NCBI GenBank assembly: GCA_016793635.1
Contig: JAEUMD010000011.1
Location: 310,001 to 374,000, forward strand
Length of the DNA stretch: 64,000 nt
Source: Hyphomicrobiaceae bacterium
GTDB lineage: Bacteria; Pseudomonadota; Alphaproteobacteria; Rhizobiales; Hyphomicrobiaceae
Reading direction: 5' to 3'
Position numbers and translations under genes: made by a program
The notes under the pieces: model-generated
The model's input: the letters and a program-made list of their open reading frames with translations, nothing else
Databases searched by the model: none
Told to the model about the DNA's origin: nothing
In this document: piece after piece, positions 50,134-60,133 of the stretch
How the letters are laid out: each line of letters starts with the position of its first letter
How positions within the stretch are numbered: position 1 is the stretch's first letter

Positions 50134-50904
50134 ATGAGCGATACCATGCCCCCGATCCGCCCTCTCGTCGCCGGCAACTGGAAGATGCACGGCCTCAAGG
50201 CTGCGCTCCAGGAAGCGCTCGCGGTCAAGGAGAAGATCTCGGGCGACGCGGGGGTTCCAGCCGACGTGATGATCTGCCCGCCGGCTACACTGTTGATGGT
50301 GCTCGGCGAGCTTGGCGCCGGCAGCCGCTTGCTGCTCGGCGGCCAGGATTGCCACATCGGCGTCAGTGGCGCCCACACCGGCGACGTCTCGCCCGAGATG
50401 CTGAAGGATGCCGGCGCGGCGGCCGTCATCGTCGGCCATTCCGAGCGGCGCGCCGATCACGGCGAGACGGATGCGGTGGTGCGTGCCAAGGCGTCGGCCG
50501 CCTGGCGTGCGGGGCTCGTCGCCATCGTCTGCATCGGTGAGACGGCCGGCCAGCGCGCCGCGGGCCTCACCCTCGACGTGGTGAAGCGCCAGCTCGAGAA
50601 ATCGCTACCCGACGCCGCCACCGCCGCCAACACGGTCATTGCTTACGAGCCCGTCTGGGCGATCGGCACCGGGCTCACCGCGACGCCAGGCGACGTGGCC
50701 GAGGTCCATGCGGCAATCCGCGCCGCGCTCGTCGCCCGCTACGGAGCCGAAGGTGCCGCCATGCGCATTCTCTACGGCGGGTCGGTGAAGCCGGAGAATG
50801 CCGCCGAGTTGATGGCCGTCGCCAACGTGAATGGCGCACTGGTCGGCGGCGCCAGCCTCAAAGCGAACGACTTCTTGAGGATTGTTCAAGCCTATTCGGC
50901 GTAG
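50134..50904 (+). CDS. tpiA: Triose-phosphate isomerase TpiA
   Basis: A 256-residue glycolytic TIM barrel. AGNWKMHG (Asn and Lys), VGHSERR (catalytic His) and [11 protein letters not shown] (catalytic Glu) are all present, and [14 protein letters not shown] holds the phosphate loop. The ATG follows AAGAAGGAG. Divergent from ppiD. The neighbour downstream, after a hypothetical gene, is secG. Confidence 0.96.
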   Translation: MSDTMPPIRPLVAGNWKMHGLKAALQEALAVKEKISGDAGVPADVMICPPATLLMVLGELGAGSRLLLGGQDCHIGVSGAHTGDVSPEMLKDAGAAAVIVGHSERRADHGETDAVVRAKASAAWRAGLVAIVCIGETAGQRAAGLTLDVVKRQLEKSLPDAATAANTVIAYEPVWAIGTGLTATPGDVAEVHAAIRAALVARYGAEGAAMRILYGGSVKPENAAELMAVANVNGALVGGASLKANDFLRIVQAYSA

Positions 50905-51034
50905 TTAATAGGCGCCTGTGCGAAGCGCCGCGACCGACGGCTTTCCAAACCGGTTCCGGCGGTTATTGTCTTTGCTGGCCGGCGCGGCCGGTATCGGGAA
51001 CATGGCCGAGCGCGCAGGCGAGCGACCTCGAATA

Positions 51035-51697
51035 ATGGGAGGACTGGCGTGGGCGTCACGCCGGTCGGATACGATGCAGCGATGCGAAACGTTCCGCCGA
51101 GACGCACACTCGCGTGGCCGGCCATGGAACCCGATCTGGTCGCCGGCGTGCCTGCTGGCGGCGTCGCTGATCGCACTCGCCGCAGCACCAGGCGCCGTCG
51201 AGGCAGAGCCGCTGCCGCCCGAAGCATGCGAAGGCATGCGCCGTGAGCTCGCCACGCTGGAGAACGGAGCTGCCGCCGCCAGCGTTGCGCGCGGACCCGA
51301 GTGGGCCAAGGCCAACCTGACGCCCGAGCAGATCGGGCTCGTGTCGCAACTGATCGCCCTGCGCGAGCAGGTCCTGTTCCGCTGCCGGCCGACGCTGATC
51401 GAAACCGAGACGCCGCCGGCGGCGATCGATCCGGAGAAAGTGCCGTTGCCGGAGCCCAATACCGTTTTGCGGGCCACCATTGCCGCGAATCCTCCGCCGC
51501 CGGCCGCTGAAAAATCCGCTCCCGCCAGTGCCGCCAAGACTGGAGCCGCAACCACAGCGGCCGAGCCGCCGGTGCCGCAGCGCCCGGCACCGACGCCCGC
51601 AGCGCGCCAGTCGTCGTCAGGGAAGCCCGCCCCGGCCCATCCCCCGGCAGCGGCGGCCCTCAAGTCGGGCGAGCCGAAGCCCGTCGCGCGCCAGTAG
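51035..51697 (+). CDS. Hypothetical protein with N-terminal membrane/signal segment
   Basis: A 220-residue protein with a hydrophobic segment near its start (PACLLAASLIALAAAPGAVE), a short helical region (RRELATLENGAAAASVARGP to QLIALREQVLFRC) and a long Pro/Ala-rich tail (from about residue 130) that reads as low complexity. Several starts are possible between 50918 and 51074; the one used precedes the hydrophobic segment. No family is recognised. Position between tpiA and secG is usual for core genes, so it may be a lineage-specific envelope protein. Confidence 0.5.
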   Translation: MGGLAWASRRSDTMQRCETFRRDAHSRGRPWNPIWSPACLLAASLIALAAAPGAVEAEPLPPEACEGMRRELATLENGAAAASVARGPEWAKANLTPEQIGLVSQLIALREQVLFRCRPTLIETETPPAAIDPEKVPLPEPNTVLRATIAANPPPPAAEKSAPASAAKTGAATTAAEPPVPQRPAPTPAARQSSSGKPAPAHPPAAAALKSGEPKPVARQ

Positions 51698-51920
51698 CCC
51701 GTTCCCGCGCAATTCTGGCCTGCGGCAAACGCGGCCGGCCCGCCGCAGTGCTGGTCTTGTCACGATCTATCGTGTAAGACGCCGCCCGAAGCCTGTTGCG
51801 CGCCGCCGGCCGGTGTTTCTCCGGACGCGCCGACGCGCAGGCAACCGAAGTTCGCGAATCCGCAGCCGGCCCCGGAGCCCCGCTCCGTCGCGTGCCGGTG
51901 AACCAACCAGGACCGCACTC

Positions 51921-52310
51921 ATGGCTACCGTACTGCTCGTCATCCACCTGATGATCGCCGCCGGCCTCGTCGGCGTCGTGCTGTTGCAGCGCTCCGAGGG
52001 TGGCGCGCTCGGCATGGGCGGCGGTGGCGGCGGCGGCGGCTTCCTCACCGGGCGCGGCACCGCGAACCTGCTGACGCGCACCACGGCCGCGCTCGCCGCG
52101 GGCTTCTTCTTCACGAGCCTGATGCTGACCATCCTCGCCAACCAGGGCACGGCGACGCGGTCGATTCTCGATACCGTCAATCAGCCCGCGCAGACGGCGC
52201 CCGGCACGGCGGCTCCGTCGCCCACCCCGGCGGGCGAGGCTCCGGCGGCACCGCGCGGCGGTCTGCTCGACAAGCTGCAGGGCGGTCCCCAGGTTCCCCA
52301 GAACCGCTAA
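51921..52310 (+). CDS. secG: Preprotein translocase subunit SecG
   Basis: A 129-residue inner-membrane protein with two hydrophobic helices (LLVIHLMIAAGLVGVVLLQR and ALAAGFFFTSLMLTIL) joined by the glycine-rich loop GALGMGGGGGGGGF characteristic of SecG. A Pro/Ala-rich tail ends in GGLLDKLQGG. It is part of the SecYEG channel. The ATG follows an AACCAGGACCG leader; the longer frame upstream is a shadow. Confidence 0.92.
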   Translation: MATVLLVIHLMIAAGLVGVVLLQRSEGGALGMGGGGGGGGFLTGRGTANLLTRTTAALAAGFFFTSLMLTILANQGTATRSILDTVNQPAQTAPGTAAPSPTPAGEAPAAPRGGLLDKLQGGPQVPQNR

Positions 52311-52324
52311 AGAGAACCGCTGAT

Positions 52325-54228
<1,904 letters not shown>

Positions 54229-54270
54229 CGAGCGTGCGACTAGCCGACCGTTTGGTGTAGGTAGGCAAAA

Positions 54271-54765
54271 GTGAAACCAAACGAACCTCAAGTCGCACTC
54301 TTGGCTGAATTACTTCGAAACTGCATCGAAGCTCTCCCAACCTCTTCGCGTTCACTAGCCCTAAAAAATTTCCCCATTGGCGCGTGCGGAGTTTGTTGCC
54401 TCTTGCTCGGCGCGCTTCTGAAGGATTTTGGCTATGACGACTTTCGTTATGTGAGCGGCAAAAGGGGGTGCATGTCTGACGATACTTGGTCAAGCCATGC
54501 ATGGCTTCAAAGCGAATTTCTCATCGTCGATATCACAGCTGACCAGTTTGGAGATGATCCAGCCAAAATGGTTTTCGGCGCGGACTCGCAGTGGCACAAA
54601 TCATTTGACGTAAATACGCCGGGGTGTGATCCGGACTTTCGGAGCGGGTCTTTTCCGGGAGCAGCTGAACTCCATCCACTATACAACAATCTTCGCAAGT
54701 GCATAATTGAGCGCATTGCAAATGCGCCGATTGCACCCACTTTCCGCCGTGAACCATCAATTTGA
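54271..54765 (+). CDS. Orphan protein with a papain-like Cys/His/Asp pattern
   Basis: A 164-residue cytoplasmic protein lacking a signal peptide. The residues FPIGACGVCCLLLGALLKDF (Cys), SHAWLQSEFLIVDITADQF (His and Asp) give the order Cys, His, Asp seen in transglutaminase/papain-like folds. The rest is a mixed region with several cysteines. The gene has a distinctly lower GC content and less biased codons than pyrG beside it, and lies 42 nt after pyrG. It probably arrived by transfer. No family could be named and activity is not established. Confidence 0.5.
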   Translation: MKPNEPQVALLAELLRNCIEALPTSSRSLALKNFPIGACGVCCLLLGALLKDFGYDDFRYVSGKRGCMSDDTWSSHAWLQSEFLIVDITADQFGDDPAKMVFGADSQWHKSFDVNTPGCDPDFRSGSFPGAAELHPLYNNLRKCIIERIANAPIAPTFRREPSI

Positions 54766-54863
54766 TCCGCCTCCTCTCCTCGGCCATCCCCTCCTCCGGG
54801 TTACTTCCGGCGCGCTGTCTTATTGTGCAAACCGTTCCGCGATCCGCATCCCCAAAAAACCAT

Positions 54864-54894
54864 CATGGCGGCCCCGGGGGTGGGAGCCGCCATG
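54864..54894 (-). terminator. Intrinsic terminator for the small secreted gene
   Basis: On the minus strand, arms CATGGCGGC and GCCGCCATG (54864-54872 and 54886-54894) form a nine-base-pair stem, followed by a run of six T (the AAAAAA on the plus strand at about 54854-54859). It lies 50 nt downstream of the stop of the small minus-strand gene. Confidence 0.7.
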
Positions 54895-54944
54895 TCTGGC
54901 AATGCGTGTCGGGGGAGGAAGGTCGGGGGCGGAGGCTTGCGGCG

Positions 54945-55085
54945 TTACTTCTTCGGGCGCTCGCCCTTGACGACGATGGGCGGCATCTCGATCGGCTTCT
55001 GCGGGGTGGTTCCGGCCATCGCTGCGGGGACGATGACGTTGGCAGCGAACGTGGCGGCGAGGGCGAAAGCGATGGTCTTGTACAT
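54945..55085 (-). CDS. Tiny secreted protein (46 residues)
   Basis: A frame of 46 codons reading MYKTIAFALAATFAANVIVP then a signal cleavage region (AAMAG) and a short mature peptide ending VKGERPKK. The signal peptide is credible, the ATG has GGAG seven bases before it, and a terminator with a T run follows. It is shorter than most automated cut-offs. Function unknown. Confidence 0.55.
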   Translation of the reverse strand: MYKTIAFALAATFAANVIVPAAMAGTTPQKPIEMPPIVVKGERPKK

Positions 55086-55365
55086 CGTGGGGCTCCGAGC
55101 TGTGTCGTCTGTTTTTTAAGTCCCGGGCGGCACCTCGCCGCCTCGTGATGAAGGTTGGTCGCGGCGCGTGATCGGCCGGTTCAAAGCGGCCCGAGAATTT
55201 TTCAAAGGGCCGACCGACGCGGGATTCACTGGGCATTCGTGCTGCGCCGAGGCGGTGGCCGCCCCATGACAGGCGGCGCAATTCGTGACACGTTTCAGCG
55301 CGTCGGATCGGCGGCCCGGGCCGGCGCCCACCCGCGTCACCCCACATCAGGTCCGGTTGTTCTCC

Positions 55366-55938
55366 ATGCCCGCATTCCGCATCTATCTCGCCGGCCCGGA
55401 GGTGTTCCTGCCGGACTTCGGCGCGGACGTGTTCGCGGCCAAGAAAGCGGCGTGCCGGGCCGCGGGCTTCGAGGGCGTCTCGCCGATGGACGGCGATCTC
55501 GACCTCGCCGGGCTCGCCCCCTTCGCGCAGGGCATCGCCATCTACCGCGGCAACCTCGCCCACATGGCCGGCTGCGACGCCGTCATCGCCAACATGACCC
55601 CGTTCCGCGGCGTCAGCATGGATGCGGGGACTGCGTTCGAGATGGGCTACATGGCGGCAAGCGGCAAACCGGTGCTCGGCTACACGCACGTGGCGACGCC
55701 GTTCGCGGAGCGCTGCGAACACTTCTATGCGGGCGGCGGCGCGGATGCGTGCGAAAGCTATAGCGCCAGCACGGCGATCGAGCGCTTCGACATGGCCGAC
55801 AATCTGATGATGGTGGGCGCGGTGGACCTCGCGGGCTTCCGCGTCCGCCATGTCACGGTCGCAGCGGGCGAGGAGTTGTCGTCGCTCGCAGGTTTCGAGT
55901 GCTGTCTCGCCGACCTTGCGGCAGCACGCAGGCGATAG
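55366..55938 (+). CDS. Nucleoside 2-deoxyribosyltransferase family protein
   Basis: A 190-residue enzyme related to nucleoside 2-deoxyribosyltransferase. FRIYLAGPEVFLPDF at the N-terminus binds the ribose, and DAGTAFEMGYMAASGKP contains the catalytic glutamate. It would cleave or swap nucleobases on deoxyribonucleosides, or break down a modified nucleotide. The ATG at 55366 follows a long frame of weak sequence. It is separate from neighbours, on the plus strand after a tiny minus-strand gene. Confidence 0.85.
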   Translation: MPAFRIYLAGPEVFLPDFGADVFAAKKAACRAAGFEGVSPMDGDLDLAGLAPFAQGIAIYRGNLAHMAGCDAVIANMTPFRGVSMDAGTAFEMGYMAASGKPVLGYTHVATPFAERCEHFYAGGGADACESYSASTAIERFDMADNLMMVGAVDLAGFRVRHVTVAAGEELSSLAGFECCLADLAAARRR

Positions 55939-55986
55939 TGGGTTTGTGGCGCGGTGCTCGCTGCGGCGCTCGCTGCGTCGCTGCGT

Positions 55987-56832
55987 TTATCGCACTCCGG
56001 CCACATGCTGAACGTCGCGGCTGCGTGACGGTCTGCCCGCGCCCGGCCACGCCACCTCCAACACGAACTTGCGGCGGATCGCGCGGGCGAAATCGTCATA
56101 CCCCTGCGCCGTGACGATGAACGCGCCCGGCCCCGCCATCACGTGGCGCTCGTACCATTCGGGAAGCGTGCGTGCATCGTTCTCGGCAGGTAGCGGAAAA
56201 TCGAGCTTGGTCGAGCCCGGCGCATGGTTCCACGGCCCGATCTCGCGATCTGTGCCGTCCTCGAGGATCGGCAGCCCGTTGATGGTCGCGCCGAGTGCCA
56301 GGACCTTTTCGCGGCTTTCACGAACGTAGGTGAGCGACGTGCAATTGTCGGGACCGTCGCCCGAGACGTCCACGACGAGGCGATCGGCCTTCACCGGCAT
56401 TTGCGGAAGCGTGAACTCGGCGAGGTAGCGCATCATACGTCCGACGCAGGTGTACTCTCCGCTCGCGGTCGGCAGCGAACGCAGCATCCGCGCCACCGCC
56501 GCGCCGTCCGAACGGCTGCCGATGAACGTCCACGGCAGCAGCACGCGCGCACGATCCGCCCAGCCGACGATGGTGAACAGGATCGACCGCCGCGGCCCGC
56601 TCGTCACGACTCGGATCACCTCCTCGTCCTCGAGCGCCTGCGCGATGCCTTCGAGTTGCAGGCGATAGCGTTCTTCATCGACCGATTGCGAGATGTCGAC
56701 GGCCATGACGAGCGCGGTATCGACATCGTCGTTGGCGCTCGCGGGTGCCGCGAGGCCAAGAACCGCCACCAGCGCCGCGAGTGCCGCCACGCTGGCAAGC
56801 ACCATCGCCGTTCCGTGGCGCCGTCGAGCCAT
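55987..56832 (-). CDS. DUF1194 protein with von Willebrand factor A-like fold
   Basis: A 281-residue secreted protein: signal peptide (AMVLASVAALAALVAVLGLA), then a vWA-like domain with the metal-binding start VMAVDISQSVDEERY (DxSxS) and the second loop LVVDVSGDGPDN. Members are periplasmic and of unknown function. The mature domain is complete and the C-terminus ends without a second membrane segment. It converges on the deoxyribosyltransferase gene. Confidence 0.85.
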   Translation of the reverse strand: MARRRHGTAMVLASVAALAALVAVLGLAAPASANDDVDTALVMAVDISQSVDEERYRLQLEGIAQALEDEEVIRVVTSGPRRSILFTIVGWADRARVLLPWTFIGSRSDGAAVARMLRSLPTASGEYTCVGRMMRYLAEFTLPQMPVKADRLVVDVSGDGPDNCTSLTYVRESREKVLALGATINGLPILEDGTDREIGPWNHAPGSTKLDFPLPAENDARTLPEWYERHVMAGPGAFIVTAQGYDDFARAIRRKFVLEVAWPGAGRPSRSRDVQHVAGVR

Positions 56833-57047
56833 GCCTGTTGCCTCCTTCTACTGACTGAATTCCGGTGCGCGAGGCTAATCCGAGACCCCGCGCCGCTTCA
56901 ATTCGGGCGAACTTGGCCTTTCGGTCGGCGCCTGTCACCCTACAGCGGCTCTGGGAACAGCGGCTCTGGCGCCGGGCGACCGCCGGCGGCTATAGTCCCG
57001 CGCGCCGCTCCAACACCACAGACCAGAACAGGCGAGCTCCCCTCTCA

Positions 57048-57557
57048 ATGCCCGATCCGAACACATCCGCGCCGCGCCTCTCCCATCTCAACGACAAGGG
57101 CGAGGCGAACATGGTCGACGTTTCCGCCAAGGACGTCACGCACCGCGTCGCGCGCGCCGAGGGCTTCGTCGCGATGGCGGCGGAAACGCTCGACCTGATC
57201 GAGACGGGCACCGCCAAGAAGGGTGACGTGCTCGCCACCGCGCGCATCGCCGGGATCATGGCTGCCAAGCGCACGTCGGATCTCATTCCGCTCTGCCATC
57301 CGCTGCCGATCACAAAAGCGACCGTGGACTTCGTGACGAGCCGCTCGCCGGTCGGGTTGCATGTCACCGCCGAGGTCAAAGTCGCAGGGCAGACCGGCGT
57401 CGAGATGGAGGCGTTGACGGCTGTCTCCGTCGCCTGCCTCACCATCTACGACATGTTGAAGGCCGTCGACAAAGGCATGACGTTCACCAGCATCCGCCTC
57501 GTCGAGAAATCCGGCGGACGCTCCGGCCATTGGCGCGCGGACGAGGCGCGCTCCTGA
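57048..57557 (+). CDS. moaC: Cyclic pyranopterin monophosphate synthase MoaC
   Basis: A 169-residue molybdenum-cofactor enzyme. [19 protein letters not shown] at the start and [12 protein letters not shown] and [20 protein letters not shown] are the canonical MoaC motifs. The ATG at 57048 gives the normal N-terminus; the frame extends further upstream without meaning. Its TGA shares a base with the moeA ATG, so the two are coupled. Confidence 0.95.
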   Translation: MPDPNTSAPRLSHLNDKGEANMVDVSAKDVTHRVARAEGFVAMAAETLDLIETGTAKKGDVLATARIAGIMAAKRTSDLIPLCHPLPITKATVDFVTSRSPVGLHVTAEVKVAGQTGVEMEALTAVSVACLTIYDMLKAVDKGMTFTSIRLVEKSGGRSGHWRADEARS

Positions 57558-58789
57558 TGGCCCTGCTCTCGGTCGAAGCAGCCCTCGCCCGCATCCTCGC
57601 GGACGTGGAGGCGGTGGGGCAGGAAACCGTCGAGCTCTTCGATGCCGCTGGCCGCGTGCTGGCCGAAGACCTTCCCGCGCGCTTGACCCAGCCTCCGTTC
57701 GACGCTTCCGCCATGGATGGCTACGCCGTACGTGCGGCGGACGTTGCGACTCTCCCGGCGAGCCTCACCGTAATCGGTGAAGCGGCGGCTGGACATGCGT
57801 TCCACGGATCGATCGGCGCGGGCGAGGCCGTCCGCATCTTCACGGGCGCCCCGGTTCCCGCAGGCGCCGACGCCATCGTCATTCAGGAGAACGTGGAGGG
57901 GAAAGAAGGCAGCACGGGGCGTCCCGGCAAAGGGACCGTGATCCGCGTCGTCGACGGCAGGCCGGACCCCGATCACCTGCGCCGCCGCGGTGGTGATTTC
58001 TCGGCGGGCGACGTTCGCCTCGCGGCCGGGCGCCGTCTCACCGCGCGCGACATCACGCTGGCAGCCGCCATGGGCTACGCACGCTTGCCCGTCCACCGGC
58101 GGCCGACGATCGCCATTCTCGCAACGGGCGACGAGTTGGTGCCACCCGGCGAGACACCGAGCCCCGATCAGATTGTCTCCTCTAACCCGTATGGCCTTGC
58201 GGCCATGGTGCGAGCGGCGGGCGGCGAGCCGCGCCTTCTCGGCATCGCGCGAGATACGCGCGAGAGCCTGGACGAGCACATCGCACGCGCCGCCGACGCC
58301 GACATCCTCCTCACCATCGGCGGGGCGTCGGTCGGCGCACACGATCTCGTCGTGCCGGCGCTCGCGGACGCCGGAATGACCCTCGATTTCTGGAAGATCG
58401 CGATGCGCCCCGGCAAGCCGTTGATCTTCGGCCGGCGCGGCGCCCAGCGCGTCGTCGGCCTGCCGGGCAATCCGGTATCCTCGCTCATCTGCACACGAGT
58501 ATTCGTCGTCCCGCTCATCGGGTTACTATCCGGCGCCGGCATCACCGCGGCGGAGCCTCAGCCTGCGCTCCTCGCCGCACCGATCGGCGCCAACGGTCCG
58601 CGCACGCACTACATGCGCGCCACCACCGTTTCACGCGACGGTGGCGCACGGCGCGTCGCTTCTGCCCCGTCACAGGACAGCTCGTTGATGACGCCCCTCG
58701 CCGCATCCGACTGTCTCATCGTCCGCCCTCCCGGAGCCCCTCCCCTGCCCGCCGGAGAAGCCGTCGAAGTCCTCGATCTCGACTTCTGA
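57557..58789 (+). CDS. moeA: Molybdopterin molybdenumtransferase MoeA
   Basis: A 410-residue enzyme that inserts molybdate in adenylated molybdopterin. PPFDASAMDGYAVRA near residue 45, IGGASVGAHDLV and VVGLPGNPVSSLIC are the MoeA signature loops. The ATG overlaps the moaC stop, marking a two-gene cofactor unit. It lies just before lexA. Confidence 0.95.
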   Translation: MALLSVEAALARILADVEAVGQETVELFDAAGRVLAEDLPARLTQPPFDASAMDGYAVRAADVATLPASLTVIGEAAAGHAFHGSIGAGEAVRIFTGAPVPAGADAIVIQENVEGKEGSTGRPGKGTVIRVVDGRPDPDHLRRRGGDFSAGDVRLAAGRRLTARDITLAAAMGYARLPVHRRPTIAILATGDELVPPGETPSPDQIVSSNPYGLAAMVRAAGGEPRLLGIARDTRESLDEHIARAADADILLTIGGASVGAHDLVVPALADAGMTLDFWKIAMRPGKPLIFGRRGAQRVVGLPGNPVSSLICTRVFVVPLIGLLSGAGITAAEPQPALLAAPIGANGPRTHYMRATTVSRDGGARRVASAPSQDSSLMTPLAASDCLIVRPPGAPPLPAGEAVEVLDLDF

Positions 58790-58827
58790 GCGGACCGTAA
58801 CCGGAAAGCCACGGCATCCGCCTTGCG

Positions 58828-58842
58828 GAACGACACGAGAAC
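58828..58842. promoter_or_regulatory. LexA (SOS) box
   Basis: GAACGACACGAGAAC reads GAAC-N7-GAAC, the reverse complement of the alphaproteobacterial LexA box GTTC-N7-GTTC. It shares its right GAAC with a second imperfect copy, GAACGGTTAGTGTAC (58839-58853). It lies about 200 nt before lexA, between moeA and lexA, so it suits autoregulation. Confidence 0.8.
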
Positions 58843-59040
58843 GGTTAGTGTACATTAATGGTTTGCACGGCGACGTGCCCCGTGGTTCCGAAGAGGCTCG
58901 GTCACGGGACAGTGCCATATCGCAAGCCAGCCAAGCCCACCGGCGATCGTCCGGCTGTGGCACGACCGCGCCAGGGCGTGCCCCCGGGCGGAGCGGATTA
59001 TTCGGCCTGCGGCGCTGGCCAGAGACACGGAGGGTCGCCG

Positions 59041-59742
59041 ATGCTCACCCAGAAGCAGAAAGAGCTGCTGCTGTTCATCCATGAAAAGATGCAAGCGGCA
59101 GGAGTGCCCCCTTCGTTCGACGAGATGAAGGATGCGCTGGACCTGAAGTCGAAATCCGGCATCCATCGCCTCATCACCGCGCTGGTCGAGCGCGGTTTCA
59201 TTCGGCGCCTGCCTCACCGCGCCCGCGCTATCGAGGTCATCAAGCTGCCGGAAGGTACCGACGCGCCGGCGAAGCGGCCCGGCTTCCAGCCGAGCGTGAT
59301 CGAAGGCAGCCGCAAGCAGCCTGAGTTGATGCCGCCGCCCTCCGTCGCCATCGACAGCCGCACGGTATCCGTTCCCGTGATGGGGCGCATCGCCGCCGGC
59401 ACACCCATCAGCGCGCTACAGAACCATACTCACGATATCGCCTGTCCGCCGGACCTGTTGACCAACGGTGAGCACTTCGCCCTCGAGGTACGCGGCGATT
59501 CGATGATCGAAGCCGGAATTCACGACGGCGATCTGGTCATCATCCGCCGTTGCGACACGGCCGAGAACGGCGACATCGTCGTCGCCCTGGTCGAGAAGGA
59601 GGAGGCCACACTGAAGCGCCTGCGCAAGAAGGGTACGACGATCGCCCTCGAAGCCGCAAACCCCGAGTTCAAGACCCGCATCTTCGGCCCCGATCAGGTG
59701 GACATCCAAGGCCGTCTGGTGGGCCTCATCCGTCGTTATTGA
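59041..59742 (+). CDS. lexA: SOS repressor LexA
   Basis: A 233-residue repressor with an N-terminal winged helix-turn-helix ([20 protein letters not shown]) and a C-terminal serine-lysine peptidase domain. The self-cleavage site is the Ala-Gly in [10 protein letters not shown], the nucleophile Ser is in [15 protein letters not shown] and the general-base Lys in [12 protein letters not shown]. The ATG is the expected alphaproteobacterial N-terminus ([13 protein letters not shown]). A LexA box lies upstream. Confidence 0.96.
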   Translation: MLTQKQKELLLFIHEKMQAAGVPPSFDEMKDALDLKSKSGIHRLITALVERGFIRRLPHRARAIEVIKLPEGTDAPAKRPGFQPSVIEGSRKQPELMPPPSVAIDSRTVSVPVMGRIAAGTPISALQNHTHDIACPPDLLTNGEHFALEVRGDSMIEAGIHDGDLVIIRRCDTAENGDIVVALVEKEEATLKRLRKKGTTIALEAANPEFKTRIFGPDQVDIQGRLVGLIRRY

Positions 59743-60133
59743 GCGGAGGTCACACCTCGTCCAGGGTTCGCACACGACAGCAGGTCCGGCACCACGTGAG
59801 CGGACACCGTCGCTCCCGATACGCAGCTTGTGAAGCGGGGGCTTGTGCGAATGTGAGCGGGTGAACGGGACCCGTGAAAACGGAGCACGTAAAGATCAGG
59901 CACCAACGGGCGGGCGTCCGAGTGAGCGTTCGATCGTGTTCATCGCGGAAGCTCGTGAGCGCATCGCGTGAACCGTCATCGCCTTCGACAGTCGCATTCT
60001 GAGATTCTGGCTCGCCCTCAGATTCTATCGCGATCAAGCGCACCTTGGCAGCAGGTTTGCTCCTCGTTGGGCGCGAGCCGGCGCCGTCCAACGGCGTCGG
60101 CATGGCGAAGGCAATTTCGACCCACGGACAGGC
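59743..60133. other. Convergent intergenic region
   Basis: About 390 nt between the convergent lexA and comEC ends. A short palindrome (ACGGGACCCGT, near 59865) may contribute to termination. No gene is supported on either strand. Confidence 0.4.

Noticed and set aside
54820-55851. Long minus-strand frame opposite the deoxyribosyltransferase gene
   Set aside because: It is antisense to a clear enzyme gene, with composition typical of high-GC shadows.
59750-60103. Minus-strand frame of 117 codons after lexA
   Set aside because: It starts with no ribosome site and its composition is like non-coding DNA between convergent genes.
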